Assembly (NCBI RefSeq): GCF_905147365.1
Contig: NC_056412.1
Location: forward strand, 18,406,001-18,470,000
Length of the DNA stretch: 64,000 bases
Reading direction: 5' to 3'
DNA from: Aricia agestis
Taxonomy: Eukaryota; Arthropoda; Insecta; Lepidoptera; Lycaenidae
Part shown: positions 45,318-56,509 of the stretch, piece by piece
How the letters are laid out: the number at the start of each line of letters is the position of its first letter
Numbering within the stretch: the first letter of the stretch is position 1
Translations under genes and position numbers: made by a program
The notes under the pieces: model-generated
Databases searched by the model: none
Told to the model about the DNA's origin: nothing
Seen by the model: only the letters and a program-made list of their open reading frames with translations

Positions 45318-45700
45318 TCAGCGGTTCTCAAACTTCTTTAGTGGCGGAAACTTTTTAAGATGTGACATCTTCGACGGACCCAAAAAAATAATGTTTTGTC
45401 TTTGACTGGATTGTATCCATGCTAGTGTCTGATGTCGTATTTTGTAAAAACAATGTATGAATCGCTCGTCGAGCCTTTGCGGAGCCCCAAGACTCCGCGG
45501 AACACACTTCGGGAGTGGCTTGCTCTACGTGTTGCCCACAGCGCTAAAATTCTTTTACCAAAACTATCCTATGATCTTGCCCTGGGTCTCAAAGTATAGT
45601 TTAGCACTTTCATCAAGATCGGATCAGCGGTTTAAGCAAAAACAGGTAACTGACGTGCTTGCGTATGATATTATTGAGTATACAACGGTAACTTTTAACT
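45318..45700. mobile_element. hAT-like terminal fragment followed by degenerate dispersed repeat
   Basis: CAGCGGTTCTCAAACTTCTT TAGTGGCGGA is a typical hAT-type terminal sequence (CAGNGGTTCTCAAACT). GGAGCCCCAAGACTCCGCGG (about 45481) belongs to the same known repeat. From about 45530, TTGCCCACAGCGCTAAAATT, CCTGGGTCTCAAAGTATAG and ATCGGATCAGCGGTTTAAGC mark a degraded CTAGTTG-type repeat. No opposite hAT end was found. The 109-codon frame is not a gene. Confidence 0.5.
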
Positions 45701-47467
45701 TTAAATCAAGAAAAGACCTTACGCACACATTCCCACACGGAGCGGGCCGCATTTTCCCTACAATTTTACGACCTATCGCGTACTAGATAAAATAAAGTAA
45801 TAAAACATTCATAATGTGCGCATACTTTGATGGTTCAAGATGATGATTACACTTTGAATTAAATATTTACGATTTTCATTCGCGTAGGAGCATCATGTAT
45901 AAGAAGTAATCTTTTATTCTCGTGTTATCACGTTTGTAACATTTTTCTCATTCCTAACTTACACTTGGAATTCCTAGGGTGTTTGCTATATTATTACGTT
46001 TATTTTGAAACTGAATTTGGAATATACGTAATGTAAATTTATTTTGGATAAATAAAAAAACACGTAAAGGTAGTGTTGCACACGTCATATTATATTGACA
46101 GAAACGTTGTCAAACGTCGAACAAAACACTTGCTGGTGCTGCATGTATCATAAAAATATTGAAGTAAGTAGCTGACCCGACAGACGTTGTCCTGTTTTAA
46201 CGTTGATTATTTAATTCTAATTGGTAAAATTAATAAAAAAGTGCACTCATCCCAAACTATTAGATTGCTTTGCTGCAACACTTTGGCCATCGCACAATTG
46301 CACACACCAGCTACAAAATCTTTCATATAACGTGTTCTTTCAAATAAAAATAAACATTAAATCCCTTGACAATCCAATAAATCATTTGAAAGTTAAAAGA
46401 TATTTAGAATACGAGAAAATAAATCACTCAAAATAAATAAGATTCCCATGTGGCTCTAAATAAAAGTACTTTTCATAACAAGTTATAAAATAAATTGAGT
46501 AATACATAAATCCGTCTGCGTTATTAATATATTTTGAAGACTAGACGTTAATCCTATGTTATTATTTCGTAATCTAGTTTTGTCTGCAAACTTTGAAGAT
46601 GATTAAACTTTGATTTATTTCGAGAGCATTGTTTTTACCGTCTGAGAGTTAGGTGTATTAACTAAATGTTGCTTGCAACTTTGTTAGGTACTTTAAGATT
46701 CGTTTATTGAGGAGAACTATTATATTTTAGAAGCAAAATCATGATCGGTGTGATAATGATTGAAATCGAAACCAGTCGTATTTCCATAAAATTGATGAAA
46801 ATTACTAAAAGATCGGAAAAACAGGATGCAAATTGTATTTTATTTTTTAACGCGAATTTCCACCAATAACCTAGACTCTATAGTATAATCAGTTTCATAA
46901 TGTCGTAGTGGGTAGGCACCAGTTTAAAGACGTTCGAAAAAGAAAAAAAGAAACTTTATGTTGTAAAAAAATACAAAAGTCTACCAAATAGGTGCTTACT
47001 CAGCATAATAATTTTATAAAAAAGTCATTCCGAATAAAAATATTTGTGTTTGAGTTGATTTTGAGTTTATATTAGTTTATATTGTGAGCTGGACTTGGAT
47101 CATCAATATCAACAATACCAGTCGTCCCACTTCTGAACAATGGTATGATGCAACACGAGTTCGATACCCGATGTGCAGGTCAAGAGGCATGAGGATGCTC
47201 CACACGAGAACAGTTGTTCAATAAAAGGCAACGTCATTCTGATTTGTCGGACTCAAATATCCGGATGCTCCGTTAAGTTCCGTTGAGTCGTCGCAGCGGA
47301 GTGCCAGTGCGTTTTGTCAACGCGATGAGAAACACAAATGTTGTTTTCTGAATCACTGCAATCCATAAATGTGCAGCAACATCAGTATCTGCCCATCAGA
47401 GCGCGTTGTCACAAGAGTTGTATCCCTCTAGTCGTCTCTTGCTTTCTTCTTCGCTAACTAATTATTA
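45701..47467. other. unassigned sequence with short repeat fragments
   Basis: 46074-46140 is the inverted partner of the 6720-6790 repeat. 46166-46200 (TAGCTGACCCGACAGACGTT GTCCTGT) is the start of a known dispersed repeat whose opposite end is seen at about 24520 (GTTTGTCGGGTCAGCTAG). 47130-47420 is moderately GC-rich but unrecognised. No gene supported. Confidence 0.45.
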
Positions 47468-47924
47468 GTTCCCTAGAACATTTTTATTACTATTATGCTA
47501 TTTTTTTGAGCAGCATCATATGCTATAATATGGATTGTTCTATTTGTAGGAAAATGTAACTCTTAAATAATAACATAACTATTATTCTATCAATATACAA
47601 AAAATCTGCTGGTTAGGGTTCCGTTTAAGGGTTCAGTAGTCAACCAATGTTTTGTTGATTACAGAACCCTAAAACGGAACCCTAACCAGCTGATTTTGTA
47701 TATTGATAGGTTAATAGTTATATAATTTAAGAGTAATATTGTCCTACAAATAGAACAATCCATATTTTAGGACCATCAAATCAAAGTATGAAATTCTTTC
47801 TATCTCTGTTAGCTATCACTTTCGAGATTTTTCGCAGATAAAAATGTTCTTCATCTTATTTATCAAAATGAAGCTACTCACAAAAAATTTGCTTGATAGT
47901 AATAAAAAAAATGTTCTAGGGAAC
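47468..47924. mobile_element. long foldback element, GTTCCCTAGAACA ends (copy 2)
   Basis: Ends GTTCCCTAGAACATTTTTAT and ATGTTCTAGGGAAC. The middle is a palindrome of about 150 bp per arm centred near 47647: GGTTAGGGTTCCGTTTAAGG GTTCAGTAGTCAACC faces TTGATTACAGAACCCTAAAA CGGAACCCTAACC, and outward ATGGATTGTTCTATTTGTAG faces CTACAAATAGAACAATCCAT. No ORF. Copy 1 is at 39255-39759. Confidence 0.8.
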
Positions 47925-49146
47925 CCTGACTAAATTGGAACATCACTTTCCACCGCTTCCTATGACGCAATGTATCAATGTGGCGTTATAATAAAAAACG
48001 CAGTGTATAACAATTATTATTAACAAGACATCGTTACTCTGAGACGACAAACCGCAATGCAAAGTCTTTATTAATAATGTTCCAGACAATCTTCATTGAA
48101 AAACACACAAAGGAATCAAAAATATGCTTACATGAATTTGGTAATAACGGAAGAAACGTAAATCTCATACATTATTTCATTGTTTAGTTTCAAATTATTC
48201 CCCACACTGCTTATGACAAAACTAAATGTGCAATTAATATAAATTACATTGAAATATTAGGCCGCTGGGAGCTTAGACAAGTTTGTGGCGGAGTTGTAAG
48301 CCCGTCTATAGTTTCACCGCGATATTATACGTTACACTTTAAAACCCTATAAATTATTATGACTTATATTACATTAGGAAACATTTGATTTACCTACACA
48401 AGTATGATATTCAGTATAATCCTCAGTATAATCCACAATTATTATGATTACAGTTAACGTCGTAATTTCGCTGGTTCCTAGTTAAGAGTTGAAATAAATG
48501 CATAGCAAGGAAAAGCAGGAAATAGCTAAATAAAGCCATAAAAGTTATTTTACGACCAATTATAAAATAACAGCTTTATAAAGCTTTTTATTATGCAATA
48601 CTGAATGTTATAAAAAAATAGAAGTCAGAGGGAATGAATAAAGTGCATTCGTATAACATGGAGTTTTTTCAATAAAACAGCCAATGGCTTCTGACCGAGC
48701 GTCGTAATGGCGGGCCCGGAGCCAGCGATGTAAAGATTTAGATTCATCCCGAATTCTGATATATGGCGGGAGCCCAGCCGTTACTATGCCTCGGTTAGAA
48801 AACCAAACTTGGGAATATAAATAGGAAATTGTAAAGCTTGTGATGCACGATGCTAAATTTTTATTTGTTTTTTAAAGTAACTCTTTCACTAAACTTCTTT
48901 AGGCGCGTTGAGAGTGTTTCGAGATCGCGTTATAAAAAAGAGGGTTGAAATAATAATTATATATATCATTACGACGCCGCGCCGTCACTATTTTGGTGTT
49001 TCCCTTCTCACACGTGTACTATGTAGACATGCTATTTTTAAGCCCCTTCTTTAGCAGCAGTGAAGGCAGTATTTGGAAGGAAGCCTTGGCCTGTTCGTAA
49101 AAATTAAGACAGGACGATAAAAATGGCGAACCGCACGCAGCCGTTC
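47925..49146. other. unassigned sequence
   Basis: A slightly GC-richer patch at 48700-48800 (GAGCGTCGTAATGGCGGGCC, ATATGGCGGGAGCCCAGCC) stands out but has no open frame or splice signals I can defend. Confidence 0.4.
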
Positions 49147-49298
49147 TTAAGTTACTTTAGACCGCAAAGCAACGCGTAGACGCATTTCTAAAGTACGAAT
49201 CTGTCAGATTCGCAAGACGTCTCACACTCACGAAATCTATCCATTCAGTACTTTAGAAATGCATCTACGCGTCGCGTTGCCGTCTGAATTGACCCTTA
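49147..49298. mobile_element. foldback MITE, GCATTTCTAAAGTAC arms
   Basis: The left arm CAACGCGTAGACGCATTTCT AAAGTAC pairs with the right arm AGTACTTTAGAAATGCATCT ACGCGTCGCGTTGC. The outer ends AAGTTACTTTAGACCGC and AAGGGTCAATTCAGACGGC (reverse complement) are looser. The inner loop GATTCGCAAGACGTCTCAC is shared with the half-copy at 13767-13880; an end-only remnant is at 9275. Confidence 0.75.
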
Positions 49299-49638
49299 TG
49301 CACACAGAGTACGCGCACTAACATTACAAAGAACATAATATTGTAACATAATACTATGAGTTTCACATAAAAAGAAAAATAAAATGAAGTGCAAGTGCTT
49401 GGAATGAAAACCAATAAATACAATTGAGACGAATGATTTTCAAGCAGATATCGCAGCTGCTTCAATGCAATTTGAAGCCAGTTTTTCGAGCAATGCTTGA
49501 GAATAGCTTTCAAATTGTACGAAATATTGAGAGCTTACACTTGATAAACGCTATGATTGTGATAGTTTTTTAATGCTTTCTATGCCGCTATTATTTTATT
49601 ATTTTCAAGCGCTTGGCTTTCTTGTGGTTTAATAAAAT

Positions 49639-50001
49639 TCATAGTAGTTAGTTAATGGAATCAGGCGTTACTTTGCGGAAATCCATAGTTTAAATTTAGT
49701 TTGTTATTATTTTTAGCAATATTCCGCGAAAACAACTTCCACCTTTAAGTAAATGAGTGAGTGTACGCATAGGCATGCGTACAGCACCTCCCTCCACCGA
49801 CACTGCCTATGCGTACATTTGCATGCAGGAACTTGCAAACACCACCACCACACAAGCAATAATGTTGGCAAATCCGTGCAAGGCCCCTCACCGCCATGCA
49901 GGTTGAAAAACTCACTTTGAGTACACTCACTCATTTACTTAAAGGTGGAAGTTTGTTTCGCGGAATATTGCTAAAAATAATATCATAGTAGTTAGTTAAT
50001 G
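49639..50001. mobile_element. foldback element flanked by a 19-bp direct repeat
   Basis: TCATAGTAGTTAGTTAATG occurs at 49639-49657 and again at 49983-50001. Between them, 49703-49982 has inverted ends of about 60 bp (TTATTTTTAGCAATATTCCG, then CTTCCACCTTTAAGTAAATG AGTGAGTGTAC) around a non-coding core rich in CACCACCACCAC and GCATGC. About 45 bp of unique sequence separates the left direct repeat from the left arm. Frames over it on the minus strand reflect the repeat. Confidence 0.75.
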
Positions 50002-50400
50002 ATAATTTGCATTTATTTTATTTCAGGTTACCTTTTAAGTTATATGTGATAATATGTCTCGTAGGAATATTTTGATGTGTCGAATGTTAATTTTAGCTTT
50101 ACTCATTAGTGAAAACTTTTTATTGGCATATTACTATTTAATATTATGTATCATTATTTATTACGCCTATTGTTATTTGCTGTTAGTTTTCCTAATAAAA
50201 TAAAATAAATTATGCTTAAGTTGAACTATACCAGTAAATGAATTGAAATATAGATAATATAGTAAAATGTACAGGTCTGTGTCGTAGTGACGGACGATTA
50301 TCAGTAAAATGTTATTTGATTCTTGCGGTACAGTAAAATATTATGTAAGTACTTTGAAACGAAGGTGACTCCTTAACGAAAGGTCTAAATTTTTTAGATT
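50002..50400. other. unassigned AT-rich sequence
   Basis: Nothing recognised. Confidence 0.4.
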
Positions 50401-50698
50401 TTTTTTAATGAAATAAAGGGGCAAACGAGCAAACGGGTCACCTGATGGAAAGCAAGTTCCGTCGCCCATGGACACTCGCAGCATCAGAAGAGCTGCAAGT
50501 GCGTTGCCGGCCTTTTAATAGGGAATAGGGGAGGGTAGGGAAGGGAAGGGAATAAGGGAGGGTAGCAAAAGGAATAGGGTAAACTCACTCACTCGGCGAA
50601 ACACAGCGCAAGCGCTGTTTCACGCCGGCTTTCTGTGAGAACGTGGTATTTCTCCGGTCGAGCGGGCCCATTCGTGCCGAAGCATGGCTCTCCCACGT
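50401..50698 (-). mobile_element. LINE-tailed SINE, copy D
   Basis: Reverse orientation: the head ACGTGGGAGAGCCATGCTTC ends at 50698 and the LINE-derived tail is at about 50410-50515 (GGCAAACGAGCAAACGGGTC, then GTCGCCCATGGACACTCGC). The central CCCTTCCC tract is shorter than in copy C. A 1-base loss in the tail (AGCAAGTTCC rather than AGCAACTTCC context) is minor. Confidence 0.9.
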
Positions 50699-51475
50699 AT
50701 GAATACTACTCACACATGTATGAATACTATTCACACGCATAGTTACTACTTTATCATGAACGTAATTTAGATTTTTCTGCGCAAAAAAGTTTGAGCTCAT
50801 TCAAGCGTTGTTGGGAGCAACCTTTATACGCCTGTAGGTCAGCCACAGATTCCTCATAATAGCACATTTCCCCCGAGAAAGCCTGTAGCCTTTGGCAACC
50901 CAAACATCTTGAGTAACAAAAGAGCTCGTTATAGCGTGCGCTATCTACACAGCTATAACAGATTTACTTAGAAATTTCACTGATGAATTGTCTGAGGACT
51001 TGTTACAGTCTATTGTCTGTGCGCAGTTATAAATATCAAAGGCTAAGGTTATAAATAACTTTAGTCACACTTTAACTATTGTGTAAACAACTTAATTAAC
51101 TCAGGAAATCGTATTTTACAGTATGCCGCAATAAAAATTATACTAAGTTCAGGATTAAAACTTCGTGCTTAATTTTATCAAAATCAGTGTAGTGTTTTAT
51201 GTGTAGAGAGGGGATAGATAAATTCACCATCGTCGATATCAACTTCTGTCATCGCATTATCTGAACACAGATTAATCAGTATTTTATGATGATACTCCTA
51301 AACTGTCTTCGTTCCCTCGATTCTAAGTCTTATGACTAAAGAATTAAGGCCGTTAGACCGCAACTTGATGCGAAAAGGTGTAGGATTAATGAGGGGTACA
51401 TAGTTTATTAGTGGTTCAGACTTTAACCGCTTCAGAAGAGCTTTAATTACAAACTACTTTATACATGCTTACATT
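50699..51475. other. unassigned sequence
   Basis: ACACATGTATGAATACTACT-like words are repeated three times at 50696-50745 (ATGAATACTA.TCACAC), a small local duplication next to the SINE head. No gene. Confidence 0.4.
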
Positions 51476-51758
51476 TAATAATAATAATAATATTTATGGA
51501 CGCTTTACACCACGTCGGTCTGGCCCCGTGGTAAGTACCTGAAGGACTTGTGTTACAGGTACCAGACAACGGATATATATTTAATACTTTTTATACTATA
51601 CATATATTTAAGATTTTTATTAAATGATACACATATTTAATACACATCCATGACCCAGGAACTTTTGAAAAACTTTTTTTGTTCCGTCGGCGGGATTCGA
51701 ACCCACGACCCCCGGCTTGAGCTACCAACGCGCTCACCACTGAGCCACAGAGGTCGTC
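51476..51758 (-). mobile_element. tRNA-headed SINE, copy 3
   Basis: The best preserved copy. Minus strand: GACGACCTCTGTGGCTCAGT head at 51758, A box TGGCTCAGTGGTGAG at 51733-51747, B box GGTTCGAATCC at 51693-51703, CGCCGACGGAACAAAAAAAG, an AT-rich body, ACAAGTCCTTCAGGTACTTA, CCAGACCGACGTGGTG, and an ATTATTATT tail at about 51476. The body is shared with 17325-17592 and 3807-4001. It is a tRNA-derived SINE; the ATT-type tail hints at an RTE-like LINE partner (inference). Confidence 0.9.
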
Positions 51759-52564
51759 ATTTAGTGGTTTTACATTTTAGTTCAACACTGCTAGAGTAAT
51801 GTGTAAAATATATGTATATCAAAACGATATATTTCACACATTAATCTAGTTACTAAGCAAGTTACAAACCATTATACATTATTATTTAAAAACATACCAC
51901 AAGAATTTGAAGGCGCATGCTACCTAAATATAATTCTTGTTTTAGAAAACCAGCATTAAGAGATACAGTAAAAAAGATACGATTGCATAATAACAATTCT
52001 TTGAATGGTATATCAAAATGAATTGGATCGGAGTATACATTTATAATTGACAAGCTCTTCAAGAATTCTCGTTTGACCTGAGAGGGCAACTTGGGCAATT
52101 GTTTTGGGCACTACCTTCAGTTGGGCACTTATTGTTTTGGGACACTCTATACCCGGGGCCCGGGGGCTTCGCTTTCGAGAAATATTGTTAGATATTCCTA
52201 TTTCGTTGATTTGTTGTTTTGAATTGAGGTTTCATTTGTCTGTATCTTACTTGTTATAGTTTGTTATACGTTTTATAATTAGTTTTGTTTTGTGTTATTT
52301 TTTTAAATTCCCATTTTTAAATCAAATTATGGGGATTATTAATTAAGAACTGATTATTTCCCTTTTCAAGCATTGCTTTGCTGCTGACGTAAATTCATGC
52401 TTCAATATTAAATTCTTCTATTTCTCATTTTCTATTTTGTACTTAAAATTCCCAGAGCAAGGCAAGATTGAAGTTTTGACTTATATAACATACAATTTGA
52501 ACAAGGAAATTATAATTCAAAATTTTATGGTATTTGACATAGCGCATAAAGGTGCTGGTTGGTA
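51759..52564. other. unassigned sequence
   Basis: A 70-codon minus-strand frame at 51886-52098 has no signature. TACCCGGGGCCCGGGGGCTT (about 52152) is a short GC-rich repeat-like word. No gene supported. Confidence 0.4.
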
Positions 52565-52723
52565 CGACATGAAGCAACCACAGACGACGTGTCGTCGCGA
52601 CACTACTGGTTTGTATGTATTTCTATGAAATACCCTGCGCAGCTAGCGATACGAAGCTAGCGACACATTCATAAATAGAAATAACACGTCGCAATGACAC
52701 GTCGTCTGCTGCAACTTCATGTA
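52565..52723. mobile_element. foldback MITE, GACGACGTGTCGTCGCGAC arms (copy 2)
   Basis: CGACATGAAGCAACCACAGA CGACGTGTCGTCGCGAC faces GTCGCAATGACACGTCGTCT GCTGCAACTTCATG. The interior includes GAAGCTAGCGACACATTC with AGCTAGCGATACGAAGCTAGCG. More diverged between arms than copy 1 at 2327-2487. Confidence 0.75.
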
Positions 52724-52928
52724 CTTGAAGTGTCACGGCGCTTGCGATACCGTGAGTTGATATTACTTAAATCCAGTGATAGAAGCCAGTGCTGGATTAC
52801 TACAGCTGGAATAATGTACGCCGGTCATTATGCCAAATTCCTTACAATTTTGATTTTCAAATTGATTTGTATCTTTTACTTAACCAAAAAGCCTGGCGTA
52901 TATCTAAAACAATCAAAACCACAGTTAT

Positions 52929-53260
52929 ACGTGGGAGAGCCATGCTTCGGCATGAATGGGCCGGCTTGACCGGAGAAATACCACGTTCTCACAGAAAATC
53001 GGCGTGAAACAGCGCTTGCGCTGTGTTTCGCCGAGCGAGTGAGTTTACCGGAGGCTCAATCCCCTACCATATTCCCTTCCCTACCCTCCCCTATTCCCTT
53101 CCCTTCCCATCCCTACCTTCCCCTATTACCCTGTTCCCTCTTAAAAGGCCGGCAACGCACCTGCAGCTCTCCTGATGCTGCGAGTGTCCATGGGCGACGG
53201 AAGTTGCTTTCCATCAGGTGACCCGATTGCTCGTTTGCCCCATACTTTCATAAAAAAAAA
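52929..53260 (+). mobile_element. LINE-tailed SINE, copy E
   Basis: Full-length copy from ACGTGGGAGAGCCATGCTTC to CCCCATACTTTCATAAAAAA. Its tail keeps an intact open frame for LINE residues KGRQRTCSSPDAASVHGRR then KLLSIR and TGA at about 53220. That frame is a fossil of the LINE ORF2 end and not a translated gene. Confidence 0.9.
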
Positions 53261-55194
53261 TCCTATTCATCTCATTTGTCAAGGCAAAACAAAACTCGAT
53301 ATAAGTTGAGGACTTCTCTCAGGCAGCGTATAAATTTACCAACTTATTTCGAACACACGGTCTGAGAGTGACTTTTACAATATTTCTTCGTTATATCAAC
53401 CACGATGTGACCTCTTTCCGTTCGGTATCGTTTGCAAAACATTTTACACTTCACGACGTCATTTGCTATCAGTGTAACTTACCAACTTTTCTCTTGTGTA
53501 CGGTTCAGAAATAGAACCTTTTAAACGTAGAACTAGAGATTGTTGTAGTCGTATTAAGTCCCATATTTAACTATCGTTCTAAGTTTAAACTTTGTAGATA
53601 CTGTTTACACTGTTTGCTTTAAAAAAGTATAATACTGATATCTATAATTGTGAAACTGTGTTGGTCTCGTAGTTGGTCTTATTTATTTATAAACCTAATA
53701 TTTTCTTAAATTATATTTTGATATGAATAATTCAATTAAGATTATTTTATAAACCTATCCCTGAAATTTTCCCATGAAAAATATCTCTGTTCTAAAGACA
53801 TCTAGTTCTAATATTATCTGTAGTAAAAATCTGCAGTAAAGCTTTTTTGTTTTACGTCTTAGCTCATAATAGGTACTCATAATAATGTAACATTGCATAA
53901 TATTATTAAACAGATTGGACTTCCAATAAACATTAAATTTATTAGCAAATAAAGAAGATAAAATGGAAACAAAATTTCTACTTAGTTTATAAAACTGTGT
54001 GATTAAATAATAATAAAATTATAATTAATATTTTTTTAACTACGCCTTTAATTTTCACAACCTTATGTCTTTATTGCATTTTTTACGATGTTATTTAGTG
54101 AAATTAAACTTTACAATTTCTTTTATGATTTCTTGGGTTTATATTATAAGACTTTATTATTACTGCGCCGAGTTCACCTAATCAAGTCTTGAATATTGAA
54201 TGTGAGTCGGAAAGTCAGAAGTCTGACAGATGGAAAGGCTGTACATTGACAAAGTCAAAAGTGACTCCTTTAATTAAAGGTATAATCACGGTATAATAAA
54301 TAATAATTACACTTTCGTTACGACTTGTTAGGCAAAATTATTAAAGTTTGTTTTTAAACGATGATGAATTATACGAGTGATAATAATTATAATATTTATA
54401 ATTTTTAACGGTCCCTACAAAGATTTTTACCTGTAATAACATTATATTATAATTTATTTTAATATTACAAAAATCAACAGAGCAATCGGTATCTTTTATT
54501 TAAATTATAATTATATCTCATTAACTTTTCAGACATAAATTATTTCGTTCCTAATAACAAAATAAGTTTTTACTCCTTATTGAGAGGCTTCGTAAAGTAC
54601 TACTAAAAGGAGTTTTTGAGAAACTAGGACTACTCCTAGTGATTTTTAGAAAGTTTTTTTACTAGGCTAGGACTATAACTACTAGCCTACTAAAAATCAC
54701 TTTATCAACATTTACCTGACAACAAAACAAATCAACATTATAAAATAAAACTCTAATATTATTAAAACCCCAAAATTGAAGATATGAAAATAAAATATAG
54801 GTATAATAATAATATATTGTATCAAACTCCCACCTCACATAATATCTCACAAACCACTATGATGTACATGGAAATGCTATTACCGAAACGGAAAACTTTG
54901 TGCAAAATGTTATTCTTGTACAGTATCATTGATAAAATTGAATAAATATATTTTGATCATGTTAAATTGATAATTTTAAAGACAACCCCCGATTGGAAAC
55001 TCACATTAGTGTCACATATTAGAATTAAAAAACTTATGAAATAGAATAAACACAAATGTTTCGGCAATGATAATGAACTATTGTTTTCTTGACTCACTAC
55101 TTCTCTACTTTTAGTAACCCTCATTTATTCTTGCATTCAAACAAAATAAATTAGTTCAAAATTAGTCCACTATTTCGTACGCACGGAGAAACCC
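53261..55194. other. unassigned AT-rich sequence, about 1.9 kb
   Basis: Only a small inverted repeat (AGTGATTTTTAG at about 54638 and CTAAAAATCACT at about 54690, in a CTAGGACTA-rich patch) stands out. No gene supported. Confidence 0.45.
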
Positions 55195-55285
55195 ACAGTC
55201 CACACACAGACAGACACGTCAAACTTGTCATCTTAATGAAATATGTCATCTAATCCCACTTTTCCGTTGGGGGTTAAAATATTAC
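55195..55285 (-). repeat. fragment of the CCGCGACCAAAAAGAGGGG-type repeat
   Basis: ACAGACAGACACGTCAAACT ... CCCACTTTTCCGTTGGGGGT TAAA reads as the reverse of the repeat at 14655-14800, with a 30-bp disruption. Confidence 0.5.
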
Positions 55286-55318
55286 TCATAAAAGTATCAT
55301 TGATAAATATTGGATCAA

Positions 55319-55390
55319 TGTTTGAAAAATCAGAAGCGTCATATCGCTTCCTATTTAGGAAGCGATATGACGCTTCTGATTTTTCAAACA
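55319..55390. repeat. perfect palindrome, 35-bp arms, 2-base loop
   Basis: TGTTTGAAAAATCAGAAGCG, continuing TCATATCGCTTCCTA, is followed by TT and its exact reverse complement. There is no mismatch, no flanking target duplication and no second copy in the window. As DNA it would cruciform readily; as RNA it would be a 35-bp duplex. Confidence 0.9.
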
Positions 55391-56390
55391 ATAATGCTTT
55401 TACGATATCCTAGAATATTTTAAACTGGGATAAGTTAGACATTCTGACACCATCTTTTATGTTTTTGCGATATTTACTCTTCCACTCTCATTTTTAATAC
55501 GAGCACAATATGTTGAACATATTCTGATAAAATTTTATTCAGATTACTTACTAGAAGAAAAAAAGTAGTCGTTATTAGCTGCTGTCCTTTTTTGCCAATT
55601 TCCTTTGCTTACTTCTGCCAAGAACAAAATGCAACTCTTTGGTTTTGTTGTGAGTCATAATAAAGGATTAAAATATTCTATTTAAATGGGACGATCTAGA
55701 TTTCGGTCAATAAATAGTAGTCACAAGAATTAAACTGTTTATGTGTCATTTTGTTTGATCGATAGATGAAATAATCGTTTCTATAATAATCCTGATGGTA
55801 AAGTTAAAACAAGGATTTTAATAATATGGGGTATAAATCTCAAACAGAAAACAAAGAAACAAAATAAAAATTATTACCATAAAAATAATTCCACTAGTTT
55901 TTAACCAAATAAAGTAAAAGCACTATTAATCAAAGAAAGTGGCTATAAAACCTCACTTCAACAAAATAAAGAAACTTTCGGAACATAATAAGCCACAATC
56001 AACACTTTAAAAGGTCTATTATCTTTGTCCCTAAAGACTGTCTCCTCTTTTAGCAAATACTCAAGGCCTGAAAGCTCCCACCTATTCAACAAAAATCATT
56101 TTTAAATTTGGAGGTCCATTATTTCATGTTTTCCTTCCCTTTGATCTTTCCAATTGGCTTTTAGCATTAATGACGCGGTTCTTTTGAAATTAATTTGCTC
56201 GAGTATCAAAATTTTGAGGTACTTTTGTTCGGTTTTTTATCGGTTAAGTAGTACTGGAAAGGTTTGAGTCGTAACCTTTTTGTAAAGGTTTATTTTAGCA
56301 ATGCTTTTATTTCATATTTTTAAATCTATACCTTATTGCTGTGTTGAGTAACTAACTCCTAGGAGACACACAATATCAGTGAGGTTTATT
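55391..56390. other. unassigned AT-rich sequence
   Basis: Nothing recognised. Confidence 0.4.
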
Positions 56391-56509
56391 CATAGGCAGA
56401 TGGCGAACCAAAGTAGTTTCATCGCGTTATATCAAACTCAGCCGATATATTATTATAACAAAATATAGAATTAATATAGCCCTACCAAAAGGCGATGGTC
56501 TGCCTATGA
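56391..56509. mobile_element. MITE, CATAGGCAGATGGCG family (copy 3)
   Basis: CATAGGCAGATGGCGAACCA and the right end GGCGATGGTCTGCCTATG are inverted. The interior AAAGTAGTTTCATCGCGTTA TATCAAACTCAGCCGA corresponds to the interior of 42010-42154. Confidence 0.65.

Noticed and set aside
51693..51758. Functional tRNA gene on the minus strand
   Set aside because: A and B boxes are good, but the head is followed by the same body in three places, lacks a closing acceptor stem, and ends in a SINE tail.
53039..53221. Small ORF ending in a convincing protein-like sequence
   Set aside because: The convincing part is the fossil LINE ORF2 C-terminus in a SINE tail; the N-terminal part is a CCCTTCCC low-complexity tract.
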